Assembly: GCA_903825675.1 (NCBI GenBank)
Contig: CAIKBN010000014.1
Location: forward strand, 1 to 17,980
DNA: 17,980 bases
Reading direction: 5' to 3'
Source: an uncultured archaeon
GTDB lineage: Archaea; Aenigmatarchaeota; Aenigmatarchaeia; GW2011-AR5
The position numbers and the translations under genes are program-made. Below the pieces are notes generated by a model, which was given only the letters and a program-made list of their open reading frames with translations, had not been told where the DNA came from and made no database searches. This document shows positions 1-8,137 of the stretch, in pieces (the first letter of the stretch is position 1; every line of letters starts with the position of its first letter).

Positions 1-1
1 A

Positions 2-103
2 CAAGAAATTTTTATAGAAAAAACTCAAGAGCAGATACAAGCTTATACATATATTAAAAAGCTCATGCATATGCCAAAAGAACTTTATCAAAGATTTTTA
101 TAG
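2..103 (+). CDS. C-terminal end of an unidentified protein (partial)
   Basis: An open frame enters from the left edge and stops at TAG 101-103, giving 33 residues that end in PKELYQRFL. The composition, with charged and aromatic residues and a helix-like KLMHMPKEL stretch, looks like a real protein C-terminus rather than random translation. The fragment is too short to recognise a family. The next gene, pyrF, starts 30 nt later on the same strand. It is uncertain whether the two genes share a transcript, because a TATA-like element overlaps the stop codon of this fragment. Confidence 0.4.
   Translation, partial: QEIFIEKTQEQIQAYTYIKKLMHMPKELYQRFL
95..103 (+). promoter_or_regulatory. TATA-like box for the pyr operon
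   Basis: The sequence TTTTTATAG is centred about 35 nt before the pyrF start codon, which would place a transcript start near 125 and leave a very short leader. It overlaps the end of the preceding coding fragment. This is inferred from position and base composition only. Confidence 0.4.
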
Positions 104-133
104 ATTAAGGTTAATTCTATATCGGGATATGCA

Positions 134-838
134 ATGTTCGAAACAGATTACGGAGTAATTGTCGCATGTGACGTTAAAACATTAGATGAATTAAAAAACC
201 TGGTTGATGTCACAGCGCCTGTTCGCGGTATCGTTGGCTACAAAGTCGGCTTTATTCTAGGCCTTAATTACGGCCTTGCTAATGTTGTTGAAGCAGTTCA
301 AGAATTCACAGACCTGCCAGTAATATACGACCACCAGAAAGCAAGCACAGATATCCCTGAAATGGGGCCAGAGTTCGCAGCTATCATGAAGAATGCAGGC
401 GTGAACTCAGCCATCATATTTCCGCAGTCCGGGCCAGCCACAGAAGAATCCTTTATCAAATCCTTAATATCACTAGACATAGTTCCAATGGTCGGTGGAG
501 AAATGACCCATCAAAAATATCTGGAAAAAGACGGCGGCTACATAAAAGACACAGCTCCTGAAAAGATGTATGAGAATGGCGCAAAAGCAGGTGCTGAATT
601 CTTCATAGTCCCAGGCAATAAAACCGACGCAATAAAAAAATATGCAAAGCTCTTGTCATCCATAACAAGTCCGAAGTTCTGCTTCCCAGGCATTGGCCGT
701 CAGGGTGGTGATATTGAAGCAGCTTTCAATGCATGCAATTGCAGTTCGTATGCTATTATCGGCTCATCAATCTACAAGGCGCCAGACCCGAAGAGCGCAG
801 CACAGCAGTTCTGCAAGGTTGCTTTGAGCTTTTTGTAA
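134..838 (+). CDS. pyrF: Orotidine 5'-phosphate decarboxylase, divergent form
   Basis: This is predicted to decarboxylate OMP to UMP, the last step of de novo pyrimidine synthesis, in the cytoplasm. At 234 residues it has the usual length for a single TIM-barrel OMP decarboxylase. Recognisable parts are D13 in the first strand, K37 in GYKVGF, the catalytic-loop motif YDHQKASTDIPEM (residues 65-77) and the phosphate-site motif PGIGRQGGD (185-193). Two things are odd. The usual D-x-K-x-x-D-I pattern is stretched to D66-x-x-K69-x-x-x-D73-I. The Arg expected in the late G-R-x-I-Y phosphate motif is Ser (GSSIY, 210-214). I recall this DHQK-type variant as a divergent clade in uncultured lineages, but that is memory rather than a search. 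It heads the pyr operon, 11 nt before pyrE. The ATG at 134 has only a weak GGAT upstream, consistent with a short-leader transcript. Confidence 0.88.
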   Translation: MFETDYGVIVACDVKTLDELKNLVDVTAPVRGIVGYKVGFILGLNYGLANVVEAVQEFTDLPVIYDHQKASTDIPEMGPEFAAIMKNAGVNSAIIFPQSGPATEESFIKSLISLDIVPMVGGEMTHQKYLEKDGGYIKDTAPEKMYENGAKAGAEFFIVPGNKTDAIKKYAKLLSSITSPKFCFPGIGRQGGDIEAAFNACNCSSYAIIGSSIYKAPDPKSAAQQFCKVALSFL

Positions 839-849
839 AAGGTGATGCG

Positions 850-1569
850 ATGACAGAGACAGTGTTTAAAAAAGAATTCTTGGATATGCTTATAAAAAAA
901 GGCTCGCTAAGGATAGCTGAATCTACAGACAATTTGTTCGTCTTCAAGAGCGGACGCAAATCACCAAACTTCATTAACATCGGCGCACTCACAGATGGCG
1001 AGTCATTGAGAAAATTAAAAAAAGCCTACGCAACACTAATTGCATCACTCATTAAAGAAGGCAAAATCGAAAAACCTGATTTCATATTTGGTCCAGCATA
1101 TAAAGGCATCAATATAGCCTGTTTAGCAACAGAAGGCTTGTATGAATTATTCAATATAAATATCCGCTATATGTATGACAGGAAAGAAGAAAAAGCCTAT
1201 GCAGACAAAGCCATGGACCAGCTAATAGTAGGAGCGGGCTATTTCAAACCAGGCCAGAAAATCCTGCTTATAGATGATGTAATAACAACAGGCGGCACCA
1301 AGCTTGAAGCATTGGATAAGCTGAAAGTATTAGGTGACCATAAAATAGTTGGCCTAGTGCTTGCAGCAGACCGCCAGGAAAAAATGGGAGATGCAATTCG
1401 TGTCGAAGAGCTAAGTGCAGTAGAGAACATAGAAAAACAAGGCATACCTGTCTTCTCGATCCTGAATATGGAAGATATATTCTCACTAGTCAAGGATAGG
1501 TTACCTACTGAGATAAAGAAAGCATGGATAGATTACTACAACCAATACGGTGCTGTTAATTTAAGGTAA
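850..1569 (+). CDS. pyrE: Orotate phosphoribosyltransferase
   Basis: This transfers the phosphoribosyl group of PRPP to orotate to form OMP, directly upstream of the PyrF reaction. The 239-residue protein shows the type I phosphoribosyltransferase signature LLIDDVITTGGT (residues 139-150), which binds PRPP. It also has the N-terminal FKSGRKSPNFIN segment (32-43), GPAYKGI (81-87) and the flexible catalytic-loop region around DRKEEKAY (110-117). It is somewhat longer than the roughly 210-residue bacterial enzyme. I chose ATG 850 because AGGTGA at 840-845 sits 4 nt before it and it begins 11 nt after the pyrF stop. An in-frame upstream start at 733 would run deep into pyrF. Confidence 0.95.
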   Translation: MTETVFKKEFLDMLIKKGSLRIAESTDNLFVFKSGRKSPNFINIGALTDGESLRKLKKAYATLIASLIKEGKIEKPDFIFGPAYKGINIACLATEGLYELFNINIRYMYDRKEEKAYADKAMDQLIVGAGYFKPGQKILLIDDVITTGGTKLEALDKLKVLGDHKIVGLVLAADRQEKMGDAIRVEELSAVENIEKQGIPVFSILNMEDIFSLVKDRLPTEIKKAWIDYYNQYGAVNLR

Positions 1570-1580
1570 GACAACTTCTC

Positions 1581-1590
1581 TTTAATAATT
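1581..1590 (+). promoter_or_regulatory. Possible internal TATA-like box before pyrD
   Basis: The 46-nt gap between pyrE and pyrD contains TTTAATAATT about 31 nt before the pyrD ATG, and pyrD has no convincing ribosome site. A secondary promoter giving a nearly leaderless pyrD transcript is plausible. The element could equally be AT-rich spacer. Confidence 0.3.
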
Positions 1591-1615
1591 TTCTGCTAAT
1601 ATCTTTTTGATAACT

Positions 1616-2584
1616 ATGGATCTTTCGTCAAGAATAGCGGGCCTTAGAATAAACCCAGCTATCATGAATGCCTCAGGCATTCTTTCCTTCGCACCAGTAC
1701 TGAAAAAAATATCTGAGTTCAAAATAGGCGCACTTGTCACCAAGAGTGCATGTTATGATGGAAAAGAGGGCTTTGAGAACCCAATAATAGCCAAGTGCTC
1801 TGATGAAGCCTGGCTAAATGCAGTCGGCTTGCCAAACTCAGGCTGCGAATCCAAGAGAAAAGAGCTAGAAGAAGCCTACCCTCATTTTAAATCCATCGGA
1901 AAACCATTAATCGCATCCTTATTTGAAAGCAGTGATGAAAAGATGGGAAAAGCCATTGCTCTTTTAGATAATGTCTGCGATGCCTTTGAGATGAATTTTT
2001 CCTGCCCTAATCTCATGCCAGACGAAAAAACAGGCATGGTTATAGGAAGAGATCCAGCCCTTGTCAAGAAATATACAAGAGCAGCAAAAGAAGCTACTGA
2101 AAAGCCAATAATAATAAAACTTTCGCCAGGACCATACATCGAAGACAGGGAACGAATAAAGGAAATCGTCTTATCAGCAGCATCAGCAGGAGCAGATGCA
2201 ATATCATCAATAAATACTGTTCCAGGCGGAATGAAGATAGATATATTCGCAAAAAAGCCAGTATTAACTGCCAAGTATGGCGGCTTGTCAGGCAAGGTAA
2301 TAAAACCCATTGGCATCGGTTGCGTCTATACAATTTATGAGGCCCTGCAGTCAAGCGGTTACAATATTCCTATTATAGGAATAGGCGGAATAGAAACAGC
2401 AGAAGACATAATAGAATACGTGGAAGCAGGGGCATCAGCAGTTGCAATAGGCACATTTCTTGTTGGCATGCGTTTAGAACAAATTGAAAATTATCTTTCA
2501 TTCCTTGTTGAAAATATACAAATGCTATCAAAAGCCTTAGGTGCTAATTCCCTTATGGAACTAAGAGGTGTTGCACATGAGTGA
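1616..2584 (+). CDS. pyrD: Dihydroorotate dehydrogenase, class 1 catalytic subunit
   Basis: This FMN flavoenzyme oxidises dihydroorotate to orotate. The 322-residue protein is a TIM barrel with the class 1 active-site loop MNFSCPN (residues 126-132). C130 is the expected catalytic base, whereas class 2 enzymes have Ser there. FMN-site motifs are SSINTVPGG (197-205), GGLSG (222-226), IGIGGI (254-259) and AIGT (277-280). The pyrK gene directly downstream, overlapping by 8 nt, indicates the class 1B heterotetramer (PyrD2K2) that passes electrons to NAD. I chose ATG 1616 because the protein then begins MDLSSRIAGL, the usual start of the family. A TTG three codons upstream is less likely. Confidence 0.95.
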   Translation: MDLSSRIAGLRINPAIMNASGILSFAPVLKKISEFKIGALVTKSACYDGKEGFENPIIAKCSDEAWLNAVGLPNSGCESKRKELEEAYPHFKSIGKPLIASLFESSDEKMGKAIALLDNVCDAFEMNFSCPNLMPDEKTGMVIGRDPALVKKYTRAAKEATEKPIIIKLSPGPYIEDRERIKEIVLSAASAGADAISSINTVPGGMKIDIFAKKPVLTAKYGGLSGKVIKPIGIGCVYTIYEALQSSGYNIPIIGIGGIETAEDIIEYVEAGASAVAIGTFLVGMRLEQIENYLSFLVENIQMLSKALGANSLMELRGVAHE

Positions 2585-3365
2585 ATACCAAACCTATTCC
2601 ATCGTAGAAATAAGAGATGAATGCAAAGAAACCAAGACCTTTGTATTAGATAAGGGAATCAATGCCAAGCCAGGCAATTTTGTAATGATATGGCTGCCAG
2701 GCATAGGAGAAAAACCCATCTCAATATCATCCGGCAGCCCTTTAGAACTCACATTAAAAAAATTTGGTATTTTTACATCAGCTCTCTTCGAACTTAAAGA
2801 AGGAAGCACCGTCTGGATAAGAGGACCTTATGGGAACTCCTTTTTAGATTTTACCAGCAACGCTTCAAAAAAATACATAGTAGCTGGCGGCACAGGCGCA
2901 GCACCCTTAGCCTTTCTTGTAGATAAATTAAAAGAAAACAGAGAAAGACCAACCATTTTCCTTGGAGTCAGAAACAAGGAAAGTGTTATTTTTGAGAAAC
3001 GCTTTCAGCAGGTATCTAATCTCTTTATAGCAACTAGCGATGGCTCTTATGGAACCAAAGGCTTTGCCACAGAATTATTTAAAAAAGTAGATATAGCAAA
3101 CAGCAACAGCCAATTCTTCATCTGCGGACCTGAAAAAATGATGCTAGATGCTGCACAAAAAGCCATGAAATATGTCAATCCAGAAAATATATTTCTGTCA
3201 CTAGAGCGTTATATGAAATGTGGTTGCGGTATATGTGGCGGTTGCGAAATGAGCGGACTAAGAATCTGCGTAGATGGCCCTGTATTCCCATATAAAACCA
3301 TTTTAGAATGCGAGGATTTCGGAAAGTATAAGAGAGACAAAACCGGAAAAAAAGTTGAGCTTTGA
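2577..3365 (+). CDS. pyrK: Dihydroorotate dehydrogenase electron-transfer subunit
   Basis: This subunit carries FAD and a 2Fe-2S cluster and passes electrons from PyrD FMN to NAD+. The 262-residue protein has a ferredoxin-reductase-like FAD-binding segment (KPISISSG, 46-53), GPYGNSF (83-89) and a nucleotide-binding GGTGAAPL loop (104-111). CGPEKM (183-188) follows. The C-terminal cluster-binding region is MKCGCGICGGC followed by CVDGPVF, with cysteines at 215, 217, 220, 223 and 231. The family needs four, so C217 is probably the extra one. The usual R-P-x-S flavin motif reads K-P-I-S. ATG 2577 follows GAGGTG at 2565-2570 and overlaps the pyrD end, suggesting translational coupling. Confidence 0.94.
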   Translation: MSEYQTYSIVEIRDECKETKTFVLDKGINAKPGNFVMIWLPGIGEKPISISSGSPLELTLKKFGIFTSALFELKEGSTVWIRGPYGNSFLDFTSNASKKYIVAGGTGAAPLAFLVDKLKENRERPTIFLGVRNKESVIFEKRFQQVSNLFIATSDGSYGTKGFATELFKKVDIANSNSQFFICGPEKMMLDAAQKAMKYVNPENIFLSLERYMKCGCGICGGCEMSGLRICVDGPVFPYKTILECEDFGKYKRDKTGKKVEL

Positions 3366-4531
3366 TGTACGATCTCGTTTTATCAGGAAAATTAGTCGAC
3401 CCTATCGACGGAGTTTATGAAGCAAACATCGGAATAACTAAAGGAGTTATTAGCCAAATAACACAAGACCCAATAGAAGGCAAAAAGCTCAAGCTACCTG
3501 ATGCATCATTAATCTTTCCAGGTTTTATTGATCCGCACGTCCATCTAAGGCAGGACATTTCTGGCAAATGGAACTATAAAGAAGATTTTCTTTCAGGCAG
3601 CAAATCAGCTGCGCATGGCGGCGTGACAGTAGCAGCTGACATGCCAAACAACCCAACACCAGCAACAACACCAGAAGCGATCGTGGAAAAAATTAATCTC
3701 TCAAAAGATGCATTAATAGATATCCTATTTTATGGCGGTGTTTTAGGCAATCTCGATAAGCTGAAAGCAATGAGCACCTTAGTATGCGGCTATAAAATCT
3801 ATGCAGGAGAAACAACAGGCAGTATGACCATAGGTCTTGATGAAATAGAAAAAGCACTGAGAATAATCTCAGACACAGACAAGCCAGTAGTATTTCACGC
3901 AGGAGAGAAGCTAAAAGAGATACTTGATATCTGCGAAAATTATGATGTAAGAGTGCATATAGCCCATGTAAGTTCGATTATCGAAATAAACCTCATAGAA
4001 AAATACAAGAAAAAGATGCAGCTTACATGCGAGGCAACGCCTCATCACCTATTTTTCTCAGAAAAAGACAAGGAAAAGATTGGTGATCTATCAACTGTCA
4101 ATCCACCACTTATGCCAGAGAAAGACAGGGCTGCAGTTATGGACGCGCTAAAAACCGGCACTATAGATATGCTTGCAACAGACCATGCACCACATACACT
4201 AGAAGATAAAGCAAAAGGTGCATCCGGCTTTCCCCAGCTAGATACCTATGGTCCCTTTGTCTCATGGTTGATTGAAAAAGGCTTTAGTCTGCAGCGAATA
4301 GCCCAAATAACATCCTTCAATGCCGCAAATCTTTTAAAGATTAATAACATCGCAAGAATATGCAACAACCATCTTGCCAATCTAACAGTCTTGGATATGC
4401 AAGCAGAGAAAGTAGATAAGCTTTATACCAAATGCGGATGGTCGCCCTTCAGTGATTATGAATTCCCAGGAAGAGTTGTTTGCACAATCTACCGTGGAAA
4501 TATAATAATGAGAAACGGTGTTGTTTCATGA
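3365..4531 (+). CDS. pyrC: Dihydroorotase
   Basis: This cyclises N-carbamoyl-aspartate to dihydroorotate, supplying PyrDK. It belongs to the amidohydrolase superfamily. The metal-site motif DPHVHLR (residues 57-63) supplies H58 and H60, and H178 (VVFHAGE), H198/H201 (VHIAHVSS), ATPHHL (224-229) and the catalytic LATDHAPH (270-277, D273) follow. K144 in GYKIYAGE is a candidate bridging ligand. At 388 residues it is shorter than the common 420-440-residue class I form. The ATG shares its A with the last base of the pyrK TGA stop, so translation is probably coupled. Its own stop overlaps the next gene by 4 nt. Confidence 0.93.
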   Translation: MYDLVLSGKLVDPIDGVYEANIGITKGVISQITQDPIEGKKLKLPDASLIFPGFIDPHVHLRQDISGKWNYKEDFLSGSKSAAHGGVTVAADMPNNPTPATTPEAIVEKINLSKDALIDILFYGGVLGNLDKLKAMSTLVCGYKIYAGETTGSMTIGLDEIEKALRIISDTDKPVVFHAGEKLKEILDICENYDVRVHIAHVSSIIEINLIEKYKKKMQLTCEATPHHLFFSEKDKEKIGDLSTVNPPLMPEKDRAAVMDALKTGTIDMLATDHAPHTLEDKAKGASGFPQLDTYGPFVSWLIEKGFSLQRIAQITSFNAANLLKINNIARICNNHLANLTVLDMQAEKVDKLYTKCGWSPFSDYEFPGRVVCTIYRGNIIMRNGVVS

Positions 4532-5679
4532 AAACGTCAGTTGAAGATTTGCTATTAGAATCTCTTAAAATTGAAGGTGAGACCGGCAACGAAAAAAGAA
4601 TATCAGATTTCTATGCAGATCAATGCAGAAAATTGGGTCTTGATGTCTTTCAGGATGCCAATCATAATGTAATAGCAGTTTTAGATAGCAGTCAATGTAA
4701 AATAATTAATTTCAACGGCCATATGGACACCAAGCCTGTAGATAATATTAAACCAAGAATAGAAGACAGCCTCGTCTATGGACGAGGGGCATGCGACATG
4801 AGAGGCGGCATAGCTTCAATGCTGGATTCCGCAGAAGCTTTAGTAAAAAATAAGCAGATGAAAGGAAAGGTTGTCTATACCTTTGTAGTTTGCGAAGAGT
4901 CAGGCACCCGAGAAATAAGACATAAAGGAACACCTTCTGTAATTGAATACCTGCAAAAAAATGGTTTGACACCAGATACTGTTATAGTAGGTGAATCCTC
5001 CCAAACTAATTACTCGAAAACTGGAATAGGTTATACCCTATGTGATGGAGAACGCGGAAGGTATACGATAGATATCACAATAGTAGGTGAAGCTGCGCAT
5101 GGTGCCTGGGGATCTGAACTTGGAATTAACGCCCACGCCTTAGCGGGTAAAATAGTGCACGAGCTATGCTGTTTGGAAAGAAATGAAAAAATTGATAAAG
5201 AATCAAACTTGCATGCGAAATTTGGTATTATTGAAGAAGGCACACATAATTTAGTTCCAGGTACATGCCCGATCCAGATCGATATAAGATATTCTAGCAA
5301 TATAGCACTGAAAGGAATAATGAAAGCTGTTCTGGAATCGGTTAAAAATAATCTTAATTACGGAGAAAAAAAAGGAGAATATTCATTTAAAGGAACACCT
5401 ATGGGAAACCCATGCACAAATATTGAAAATATATTTATAGAAAAACTTTTGTGCGCATACAGAACAGTAACAGGAAAAGAACCGAATAAAACTAAATCTA
5501 AATTTGGAACAGATGGCAGACTTATAAGGGAATTATTAGGAAAAAATATACCTATTTACATTGCAGGTCCTGGTTATCAGTATATTGCACATACTAAAAA
5601 TGAGAATGTGCCAATCCAGCATCTCAAAGATTATAGCAGGATCTATACAGAAACCGTACTATCATATCTATCGAGATAA
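4528..5679 (+). CDS. M20-family metallohydrolase (ArgE/DapE/carboxypeptidase G2-like), substrate unknown
   Basis: This is a predicted two-metal amidohydrolase or peptidase of 383 residues. The metal and catalytic residues of the M20 fold are all present: H65 and D67 in NGHMDTKP, D90 in GRGACDMRGG, E123/E124 in VCEESGT, E156 in VGESS, and H355 in AHTKNEN. HGAWGSELGINA (191-202) marks the inserted dimerisation domain. Family members remove acyl groups from ornithine or diaminopimelate, or split peptides, and the sequence alone does not settle the substrate. ATG 4528 overlaps the pyrC stop as ATGA with GGTG at 4517-4520, so it is co-translated with the pyrimidine genes. An in-frame start at 4480 inside pyrC is unlikely. 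Confidence 0.85.
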   Translation: MKTSVEDLLLESLKIEGETGNEKRISDFYADQCRKLGLDVFQDANHNVIAVLDSSQCKIINFNGHMDTKPVDNIKPRIEDSLVYGRGACDMRGGIASMLDSAEALVKNKQMKGKVVYTFVVCEESGTREIRHKGTPSVIEYLQKNGLTPDTVIVGESSQTNYSKTGIGYTLCDGERGRYTIDITIVGEAAHGAWGSELGINAHALAGKIVHELCCLERNEKIDKESNLHAKFGIIEEGTHNLVPGTCPIQIDIRYSSNIALKGIMKAVLESVKNNLNYGEKKGEYSFKGTPMGNPCTNIENIFIEKLLCAYRTVTGKEPNKTKSKFGTDGRLIRELLGKNIPIYIAGPGYQYIAHTKNENVPIQHLKDYSRIYTETVLSYLSR

Positions 5680-5682
5680 TTA

Positions 5683-5688
5683 TTTTTT
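5683..5688 (+). terminator. T-run downstream of the pyr operon
   Basis: A run of six T follows the M20 stop codon by 3 nt, the usual form of an intrinsic archaeal terminator. The 84-nt gap between this operon and the convergent polB gene shows nothing else. Confidence 0.4.
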
Positions 5689-5763
5689 ACTTCATTGCGA
5701 GCTGAAGTCAGAAAGACACCATCAAAGAAACCCTACCTAAATGTGGGGGTTGCAAAGGGCATC

Positions 5764-8085
5764 TCATTTCTTAGCAAACCTCTCCGAGCTTTCCTTTGTT
5801 GCAAAATCCTCTTCTTTATATCCAAGAACCTGAAGAACGCGCAATGCCACTGTAATTATCTGGTGGTTCAGATAGTAATCAACATCATAATCATCTAGTT
5901 TTACCTTATCACTTGGTGCCGCCCTTTCTGCTATAGAACCCTTGCCCGTTGTTATTACGTAACTCATTACCATGCCCTCGCGTATGATATGACCCTCTTT
6001 TTCAAGCTTCCTTGCAAGAGCAACATGCGGGCCAGTTGCCTTGTATTCGTCCAAGGACTTGCCTAGCTGCGTTCTGATGACAAGATCCTTTATATCTATG
6101 CATCGCCTGCTAACCCTTTCTACAGTTTCTTTTACAAGCCTTACAGCATCCTTTTCCTTTTTGTTAAGAACAAGCCTCAGCACATCATGCTGTAGGTGTC
6201 TCGCTGCATCGCACCAGTTCTTGCGAACAGTCTCAAGCCCGCGAACAAGCAGCTTGCCTTTATTGTCAATTAGAGCATATCTCTTCTTCGCAGTATATGC
6301 GCCGATCTTCTGCGGCACAAACAAGCCGCGCTTGTATATTCCCTGGAGTTCTAATTCAATCATCCCAGGCATGCTCTTGTTTATCTTTTCTAAAAAGCTG
6401 CCTGCCTCCTTCTCAATGTTACCAGCCTTTTTTAGTTTGACAAATAATGAATCCGTATCTCCATAAAGAACAGCAAAACCATAATCCTCAGCAGCGCTTA
6501 TCGATTGCTTGATACTCTCGCGTCCAAAGGCAGCAGCTGCCTCTGCGCACTCGCGGCAATACCACCTTGCACCTGCATATGCAAAAAATCCATAAGCAGC
6601 ATTCGCTATTATCTTAACAGCCTTCTGCTGTTCATCCAGCTGCTTTTTATCATCACTTCCAGATGTCTTCATCATCTCTTTTATTTCCATTCTTTTGTCA
6701 ATCAGCTCTTTTACAAGGCCTGAAACAAAACCCTGCCTTTTCCTGCAGAAATAATTATTGGATTCCGGTACCTTGTGACCACCTTTGCAGCACTTGCAGT
6801 TCAGGGTCTCAGGGCTTATGTTATATGTGACAATAACAGAAGGGTAAAGCGACCTGAAATCGAAAACAGCAATATCATCATGCAAACCCTGCCTTGGCTC
6901 TATTACATAACCGCCTTTGTAGGGCCTTAATTCCCTCCTCTTCTGTATTTCATTCCAGTGCGGCTGGTTCGGAACAATATAACCTAGTTCATTAGCCTTT
7001 CTTATCAGGAACCATTCCACAAGCAGACCATAGGTCAGCCGCGAGCAGTCAAATGGCAACTGGCCAGAGAGCTTGGACAGCTCAAATATCTGCGGCAGCA
7101 TCTTCTGCGCCAGCTTTACTGTTAGCAGCGAATCATTCCTACAGTATTCAGCAAGCCTGTCAACATCCGATTTCCATAATATTATAATATCCTCCATGCT
7201 TAATTCGTCCTTCCCTTCGCCTATGAGTTCAGTAGCAACCTCATTTAGAGTAAAAATTTCAGACTGCAGCTGCGGAGAGAGTATGTTATTCACAAACTTG
7301 AAAAGATCAATATGTACCCTTCCAAAAATACGTGCAGAGCTCATATGAGCCCTTTTTGCAAACTTCACAGACGATTTATCCCTTCCAAACGCAAGATCAA
7401 TCTTATATGCATCTGCCTGCTTCCGCAGCATCTCGAAATCATACCCATCGCCATTGTAAGTTACAATAATGTCAGGATCATTATCATTAACAAGCTTCAC
7501 GAACCTCTTTATCATCTCTCCCTCGTTTTTAAGCACCTCAGCATTCTTTGCTTTTTTATAAGTCAGTAACTTCATGCATCCGTCATTGTCAGCAATGCTT
7601 ATCATGATGATCTTGTCATCAACAACCTCGATATCAAAAGCAAGAACCTTTAGTTTAGGCATTCCGCCCGTAACCTTAATTATTTTTTTATCATCAGCTT
7701 CCAGCCAGTCCAGCGGATAGAATTTCTTATCCATAAGGTATCGCTTGTAGAAATTCACAGAGTATTCGTAGCATTCCTCAACCAAAGGCGAATGCTTTAT
7801 CTCATCCCTTGTCAGCGGCACATTCTGCGGAAGATCCACAAAAACCTTAAGAAACTCTCTCTCATTCAGACCCAACTTCCTCTTTACTTCCTCGATTCCC
7901 CTAACCATCTTTATGGTATTTAATTTTTCTTTCAGCTTGTCTTTATTCTTCGGCAGAACATAAAAATAAGGCTGATAATCATCTTTTGTAATTAAAGCTT
8001 TTCCTTTCGCGTCTACACCAAACAATCTGATTATCGGTTTTCCATCTCGTATTTCATAATCAGCATCAAGCAAGCAGAAACGCAT
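5764..8085 (-). CDS. polB: Family B DNA polymerase (replicative)
   Basis: This 773-residue DNA polymerase with proofreading closely follows the Pyrococcus PolB layout (about 775 residues). The exonuclease motifs are LAFDIE (D151, E153), TYNGDGYDF (D216) and YCRND (Y314, D318). The polymerase motifs are DFRSLYPS (409-416, motif A), the KxxxNxxYG helix at 491-499 (motif B), YGDTDS (541-546, motif C) and KKRYA (600-604). The start MRFCLLDADY matches the family N-terminus, so I prefer ATG 8085 to in-frame starts as far up as 8148, which would also overlap the divergent trpF remnant. The C-terminus ends in SSERFAKK and has no PCNA-binding QxxLxxWF-like peptide, unlike many archaeal PolBs. A TATA-like element 26 nt upstream suggests a leaderless mRNA. 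Confidence 0.97.
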   Translation of the reverse strand: MRFCLLDADYEIRDGKPIIRLFGVDAKGKALITKDDYQPYFYVLPKNKDKLKEKLNTIKMVRGIEEVKRKLGLNEREFLKVFVDLPQNVPLTRDEIKHSPLVEECYEYSVNFYKRYLMDKKFYPLDWLEADDKKIIKVTGGMPKLKVLAFDIEVVDDKIIMISIADNDGCMKLLTYKKAKNAEVLKNEGEMIKRFVKLVNDNDPDIIVTYNGDGYDFEMLRKQADAYKIDLAFGRDKSSVKFAKRAHMSSARIFGRVHIDLFKFVNNILSPQLQSEIFTLNEVATELIGEGKDELSMEDIIILWKSDVDRLAEYCRNDSLLTVKLAQKMLPQIFELSKLSGQLPFDCSRLTYGLLVEWFLIRKANELGYIVPNQPHWNEIQKRRELRPYKGGYVIEPRQGLHDDIAVFDFRSLYPSVIVTYNISPETLNCKCCKGGHKVPESNNYFCRKRQGFVSGLVKELIDKRMEIKEMMKTSGSDDKKQLDEQQKAVKIIANAAYGFFAYAGARWYCRECAEAAAAFGRESIKQSISAAEDYGFAVLYGDTDSLFVKLKKAGNIEKEAGSFLEKINKSMPGMIELELQGIYKRGLFVPQKIGAYTAKKRYALIDNKGKLLVRGLETVRKNWCDAARHLQHDVLRLVLNKKEKDAVRLVKETVERVSRRCIDIKDLVIRTQLGKSLDEYKATGPHVALARKLEKEGHIIREGMVMSYVITTGKGSIAERAAPSDKVKLDDYDVDYYLNHQIITVALRVLQVLGYKEEDFATKESSERFAKK

Positions 8086-8106
8086 AATAATTGTTGAAGT
8101 CGTAAC

Positions 8107-8116
8107 ATTTAAAAAC
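8107..8116. promoter_or_regulatory. Shared divergent TATA element between polB and the trpF remnant
   Basis: The 52-nt divergent gap contains ATTTAAAAAC with a palindromic TTTAAA core centred near 8111. The core is 26 nt from the polB ATG on one side and 27 nt from the trpF ATG on the other. Both distances suit leaderless archaeal transcription, so one TBP site may serve both directions. Confidence 0.5.
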
Positions 8117-8137
8117 ATTGTTGATATTTTAACCTCT

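Noticed and set aside
733..849. 39-codon N-terminal extension of pyrE
   Set aside because: It would overlap pyrF by over 100 nt, does not resemble PyrE, and ATG 850 has a good ribosome site.
1882..2316. 144-codon frame antisense to pyrD
   Set aside because: This is a shadow of a well-supported conserved gene and has no recognisable product.
6041..6466. 141-codon Ser/Leu-rich frame antisense to polB
   Set aside because: Its composition is typical of reverse-strand translation, and it lies inside conserved polymerase motifs.
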